From NCBI RefSeq assembly GCF_019056515.1, contig NZ_CP064873.1, forward strand, positions 2,418,001 through 2,482,000: DNA of 64,000 bases, written 5' to 3'. This DNA is from Microbacterium paraoxydans. Its GTDB lineage: Bacteria; Actinomycetota; Actinomycetes; Actinomycetales; Microbacteriaceae. The translations under genes and the position numbers were made by a program. Positions 60,369 to 64,000 of this stretch are shown in pieces. Every line of letters starts with the position of its first letter. Position 1 is the stretch's first letter. The notes under the pieces were generated by a model. It saw only the letters and a program-made list of their open reading frames with translations, was not told the origin of the DNA and did not search any database.

Positions 60369-60890
60369 ATGGACAACGTCACACTCCTCGCCGAAGACGG
60401 GACTGCCGTCGGCATCCTGCCCAAGAGCGAAGTCCACACGACCGACACGCCCCTCCACCTCGCCTTCTCCTGCTACGTGCAGGATCGGGAGGGACGCCTG
60501 CTCGTCACCCGTCGCGCCCTCGGCAAGCGCACGTGGCCCGGCGTCTGGACCAACAGCTTCTGCGGGCACCCGCAGCCCGGCGAGGACATGACCGACGCGG
60601 TGCGCCGGCGCGGCTCCGACGAACTGGGCATCCAGGTGACCGAGATCCGCCTCGCCCTCCCCGACTACCGCTACCGCGCCGTGGACGCGAGCGGCATCGT
60701 GGAGAACGAGATCTGCCCGGTGCACGTCGCCGTGATCGACGGGCAGCCCGCCGCGAATCCCGACGAGGTGGCGGAGTGGGAATGGGTCGACGTGGACGAC
60801 CTGCTCGCCGCGGTCATCCGCACCCCCTTCGCCTTCAGCCCCTGGCTCGCGGAGCAGCTCCCGCTCCTCCGACGACACGGAGAGGTCTGA
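60369..60890 (+). CDS. idi: Isopentenyl-diphosphate delta-isomerase, type 1
   Basis: 173 residues, Nudix fold. HLAFSCYVQDREGRLLVTRRALGKRTWPGVWTNSFCGHPQPGED has the metal and active-site cysteine region (Cys in SFCGHP), and ENEICPVHVAV follows, with the catalytic Glu. It interconverts IPP and DMAPP and feeds CrtE. The Nudix-like REUxEE region reads RRRGSDELG, slightly altered. GAGAGGG precedes ATG 60369. The crtE start lies three bases after the stop. Confidence 0.95.
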   Translation: MDNVTLLAEDGTAVGILPKSEVHTTDTPLHLAFSCYVQDREGRLLVTRRALGKRTWPGVWTNSFCGHPQPGEDMTDAVRRRGSDELGIQVTEIRLALPDYRYRAVDASGIVENEICPVHVAVIDGQPAANPDEVAEWEWVDVDDLLAAVIRTPFAFSPWLAEQLPLLRRHGEV

Positions 60891-60893
60891 GCC

Positions 60894-61976
60894 ATGGCCG
60901 TCACAGTGACAGAGGAAGACCTCGGCACCCGCATCGAGGCGGTGCTGCGACGACGCTTCGCCGAGCGCGCGGTCGCCGCCGAGCACTACGGGGCGGAGTT
61001 CGCCGCGCTGTGGCACACCGCGGCCGAGCACGCTCTCGGCGGGAAGCTCCTGCGTCCGCGGATGCTCATGGACCTCCTGTCCGCGCTCACCACGGCTCCC
61101 CTCACGGCGGAGGACACCGCCCGGGCGATCGACGTGGCCGCTCATGTCGAGCTCCTGCACTTCGCGTTCCTCCTGCACGACGACGTGATCGACGGCGACC
61201 TCACGCGCCGCCGCCGCCCCAACCTCATCGGCTCCCTCGTCTCCCGTCGCCCCGATGCCGGTGGCGAGGCGGCGCTGCATTGGGGCCGGTCGAGCGCCAT
61301 CCTCCTCGGAGACCTCCTCCTGTCCAGTGCCGTGCTCGGGTTCGCCCGCGCCGACATCCCCGCCACGCGACGGGAGCGTCTCCTCGCCCTCCTCGAGACG
61401 ACGGTGTTCGAGACCGTCGCCGGCGAGCACTCGGACGTCGCCCTCAGCGACGGCATCATCGCGGCCGACCTCCGCACCATCCTCGCCACGAGCGCGTCGA
61501 AGACGGCCGCCTATTCGTTCGTCCTCCCCCTCCGCGCGGCGGCCATCCTGTCGGGGGCGTCGACGGCAGCCGAGGAACAGCTGACCGAGATCGGCGGCCA
61601 CCTCGGCCTCGCCTACCAGCTGCAGGACGACCTGCTGTGCGTGTTCGGGGATCCGGAGACGCATGGCAAGGACCCCTATTCCGACCTCCGCGAGGGCAAG
61701 GAGACCGCGATCATCGCCTACGCGCGGATGACCAGCCACTGGCCCAGCATCGAGCTGCGGTTCGGAGCCACCGACCTGAGCGTCGAGGACGCGGCGGAGA
61801 TGCGCGACCGCCTCCGCGAATGCGGCGCGGAGGGCTTCGTCCGCGGTCTCGTGGAGGAGCAGCTCGCCGCCGTCTCGACGGTGCTCGCGGAAGCGGAGGA
61901 GGCGGGCACGCTCTCCGCCGATGCAGGACGCGTGGTCCTCGCGCTCGCCGACCGGATCGAGGGCCGCAGCCGATGA
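60894..61976 (+). CDS. crtE: Geranylgeranyl diphosphate synthase CrtE
   Basis: 360 residues. The first aspartate-rich motif is DDVID in FLLHDDVIDGDLTRRRRP and the second is DDLLCVFGD. GKLLRPRM is the IPP-binding loop. It builds GGPP from IPP and DMAPP/FPP. The residues before the first Asp motif are small or bulky in the pattern HFAFLLHDD, consistent with a C20 product, but chain length is not certain from this alone. Its stop overlaps crtB (ATGA). Confidence 0.94.
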   Translation: MAVTVTEEDLGTRIEAVLRRRFAERAVAAEHYGAEFAALWHTAAEHALGGKLLRPRMLMDLLSALTTAPLTAEDTARAIDVAAHVELLHFAFLLHDDVIDGDLTRRRRPNLIGSLVSRRPDAGGEAALHWGRSSAILLGDLLLSSAVLGFARADIPATRRERLLALLETTVFETVAGEHSDVALSDGIIAADLRTILATSASKTAAYSFVLPLRAAAILSGASTAAEEQLTEIGGHLGLAYQLQDDLLCVFGDPETHGKDPYSDLREGKETAIIAYARMTSHWPSIELRFGATDLSVEDAAEMRDRLRECGAEGFVRGLVEEQLAAVSTVLAEAEEAGTLSADAGRVVLALADRIEGRSR

Positions 61977-62881
61977 CCGCGACCCCCGCCGAGCATCGCG
62001 ACGACGCGGCGCTGCGCCGCTTCAGCCGCACCGCCGAGATCGCGACCTCCGACGTGATCCGCACCTATTCGACATCGTTCGGCCTGGCCACCCGCCTCCT
62101 CGGGCGACGTCATCGTCAGCACGTCCGGAACATCTACGCCATGGTGCGCATCGCGGACGAGATCGTCGACGGCGTCGCCGCCGAGGCCGGGCTCGACGCG
62201 GGCGCCCAGGCGGCCGCCCTGGACTCGTACATCGCGGAGACCCATCGGTCGATGCGGACCGGCTACAGCAGCGACCTCATCCTGCACGCGTTCGCGCGGA
62301 CGGCGCGCGAGTGCGGGATCGGCGAGGACCTCACCCGGCCGTTCTTCGACTCGATGCGCGCCGACATCGCCGGCGACTCCGGCTTCACGGCCTACGACGC
62401 CGACGCGCATGCCGCGTACGTCTACGGGTCGGCGGAGGTCGTGGGACTCATGTGCCTGCGGGTCTTCCTCCGCGACGCCACGCGGACGCCGGCCGAGCTC
62501 GAGATCCTCGAGCGCGGGGCTCGGCGGCTGGGAGCCGCGTTCCAGAACGTGAACTTCCTCCGCGATCTGGCCGACGACACCGACCGCCTGCAGCGCGGCT
62601 ACCTCGGCGGCTCAGCTCGTCTCACCGATGCCGACCGCGACGCCTGGGTCGACACCGTCCACCGTCAGCTCGCCGACGCGAGAGCTGCGATCCCGCTGCT
62701 CCCGAAGGACGCCCGTGCCGCGGTGCGCAGCGCCCTCGCCCTCTTCGCGGCCCTGACCCGGAAGGTCGCGCGGACGCCGGCCGCGGAGCTGTACCGCCGG
62801 CGGGTCCGCGTGCCGGATCCGATCAAGGCGCTGCTCGCCGCGCGGGCCGTCGTCGTCACGAGCATGGAGCGGGACCGATGA
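61973..62881 (+). CDS. crtB: Phytoene synthase CrtB
   Basis: 302 residues. The two aspartate motifs are in RIADEIVDG and NFLRDLADD, and YCYTIAGTVG-like sequence is replaced by YVYGSAEVVGLM, as in actinobacterial CrtB. It couples two GGPP to phytoene. RHRQHVRNIYAMVR is the family N-terminal motif. It is translationally coupled to crtE and crtI. Confidence 0.95.
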   Translation: MTATPAEHRDDAALRRFSRTAEIATSDVIRTYSTSFGLATRLLGRRHRQHVRNIYAMVRIADEIVDGVAAEAGLDAGAQAAALDSYIAETHRSMRTGYSSDLILHAFARTARECGIGEDLTRPFFDSMRADIAGDSGFTAYDADAHAAYVYGSAEVVGLMCLRVFLRDATRTPAELEILERGARRLGAAFQNVNFLRDLADDTDRLQRGYLGGSARLTDADRDAWVDTVHRQLADARAAIPLLPKDARAAVRSALALFAALTRKVARTPAAELYRRRVRVPDPIKALLAARAVVVTSMERDR

Positions 62882-64000
62882 GCCGCATCGTCATCATCGG
62901 CGCGGGCGTGGCCGGCCTGGCCACGGCCGGGCTGCTCGCGCGCGACGGCCACGACGTCGTGGTCCTGGAGAAGAACGACCGCGTCGGCGGACGGGCGGGC
63001 ACCATCGAGCGCGACGGCTTCCGATTCGACTCCGGCCCCTCGTGGTACCTGATGCCCGAGGTGTTCGACCACTACTTCGCGATGATGGGCACGAGCACCG
63101 AGGAGCAGCTCGACCTGACCCTGCTCGACCCGGGGTACCGCGTCTTCCGCTCCCCCGAGTCCGGCGACGCTCCGGTGACGGTGCCCGCCGGACGGGACGC
63201 CGTCTCGGCGCTGTTCGAGTCGATGGAACCCGGCTCCGCCGCCGCGCTCGACACCTACCTCACCTCCGCCCACGACGCCGGCGCCATGGCAAGGAGCTAC
63301 TTCCTCTACAACCCGTTCACCCGGACCAGGACGCTGGCCGCGCCTGAGGTGGTGCGCGCGCTCCCTCGGCTCTTCTCGCTGCTCGGCACGCGCCTCCAGG
63401 CCTTCGCCGCCCGCCGCTTCCGGACCCCGGTGCTGCGCCAGATCCTGGGCTACCCCGCGGTCTTCCTCGGCACCGATCCCCGGACGGCCCCGGCGATGTA
63501 CCACCTGATGAGCGCGCTCGACCTCGACCAGGGCGTGCTGTATCCGCAGGGCGGCTTCTGGCGCGTCGTCGAGCGATTGGCGGCGCTGGCCCAGGATGCC
63601 GGCGCCCGGATCGTCACCGGCGCGGAGGTCACCGGGATCCGCACCCAGGATGCCGACGGCGCGACCCATGCGACCGGGGTCGGCTGGACGGACCGCGACG
63701 GCCACCAGCACGTGGAGGACGCGGACATCGTGGTCTCCGGCGCCGATCTGCACCACACGGAGACGGCGCTGCTGCCCCCGACGCTGCAGTCCTATCCGGA
63801 GTCCTGGTGGGCGCGGCGCACGAGCGGGCCCGGCGGCGTGCTCGTGATGCTCGGCGTCCGCGGCGCCCTGCCCGAGCTCCCCCATCACTCGCTCTTCTTC
63901 ACCGACGACTGGGATGCGAACTTCGACGCGATCTTCGGTCGCACCCCTGCCGTCCCCAGCCCGGCGTCCACCTACGTCTGCCGCCCCAGCGCCACCGACG
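62878..64000 (+). CDS. crtI: Phytoene desaturase CrtI, 3' end beyond window
   Basis: At least 374 residues are visible, without a stop. The FAD loop is IVIIGAGVAGLATAGLLARDGHDVVVLEKNDRVGGRAG, and DSGPSWYLMPEVFDHYF and GVLYPQGGFWRVVERLAALAQDAGARIVTGAEV are CrtI hallmarks. It introduces double bonds into phytoene to give lycopene or a related product. Start ATG 62878 overlaps the crtB stop. Later pathway genes (for example lycopene elongase or cyclases) would lie outside the window. Confidence 0.95.
   Translation, partial: MSRIVIIGAGVAGLATAGLLARDGHDVVVLEKNDRVGGRAGTIERDGFRFDSGPSWYLMPEVFDHYFAMMGTSTEEQLDLTLLDPGYRVFRSPESGDAPVTVPAGRDAVSALFESMEPGSAAALDTYLTSAHDAGAMARSYFLYNPFTRTRTLAAPEVVRALPRLFSLLGTRLQAFAARRFRTPVLRQILGYPAVFLGTDPRTAPAMYHLMSALDLDQGVLYPQGGFWRVVERLAALAQDAGARIVTGAEVTGIRTQDADGATHATGVGWTDRDGHQHVEDADIVVSGADLHHTETALLPPTLQSYPESWWARRTSGPGGVLVMLGVRGALPELPHHSLFFTDDWDANFDAIFGRTPAVPSPASTYVCRPSATD

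Overview
High-GC (about 70%) actinobacterial chromosome, most likely Microbacterium or a close relative in Microbacteriaceae. The evidence is Lsr2, a SepX/GlpR-like divisome protein, a DUF7882 protein, a CrtR-type MarR regulator beside carotenoid genes, protein O-mannosyltransferase, and many genes that start 6-7 nt after a TANNNT -10 box (leaderless mRNAs). No rRNA, tRNA, CRISPR array, transposase or phage structural gene was seen, and no gene-free stretch exceeds 300 bases. Layout, 0-16 kb: core-type genes. These are a truncated methyltransferase, rsmI and a divergent protein O-mannosyltransferase, an Lrp/permease/aminotransferase unit, a YyaL-type thioredoxin-fold protein, an FMN reductase, an aldo/keto reductase, a DUF418-type membrane protein, the RNA helicase hrpA, and a quinone-oxidoreductase-like enzyme. 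16-25 kb: a minus-strand operon with two flavin monooxygenases, two AhpD/CMD-fold proteins and a complete peptide/nickel-type ABC importer. It looks like an import-and-oxidise cassette for an unknown small molecule. 25-27 kb: a Gfo/Idh oxidoreductase coupled to a NYN-LOTUS RNase-like protein. 27-38 kb: a sugar/polyol catabolic island. It has a ribose-type ABC transporter whose binding-protein gene carries three single-base deletions, two Gfo/Idh/MocA dehydrogenases, three sugar-phosphate isomerase/epimerase-like proteins and a ROK regulator. 38-47.5 kb: small accessory genes, including TetR, DUF4166, a TIGR01777-type epimerase, MerR, VOC, DUF1254, aldo/keto reductase, two HTH proteins with an ImmA-like protease, GNAT and a flavodoxin-fold protein. 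47.5-51.5 kb: the conserved actinobacterial galU / 5-FCL / rimJ-like / sepX neighbourhood, plus fmdB and mscL. The MoeA-like glp gene usual in this neighbourhood is missing. 51.5-55.5 kb: a 1239-residue UPF1-like helicase-nuclease whose Walker A lysine and Walker B glutamate are both replaced, overlapping a 65-residue protein of unknown function. 55.6-60.3 kb: an alkyltransferase-like protein without the catalytic cysteine, an ActP/DUF485 acetate transporter with a divergent LuxR-type regulator, and lsr2. 60.3-64 kb: the carotenoid operon idi-crtE-crtB-crtI, translationally coupled at the crtE/crtB and crtB/crtI junctions and cut by the window end, with divergent crtR. The items I consider most worth following are the degenerate helicase-nuclease with its overlapping small protein, the cysteine-less alkyltransferase-like protein, and the monooxygenase/ABC cassette with its 10-bp-phased promoter repeats.
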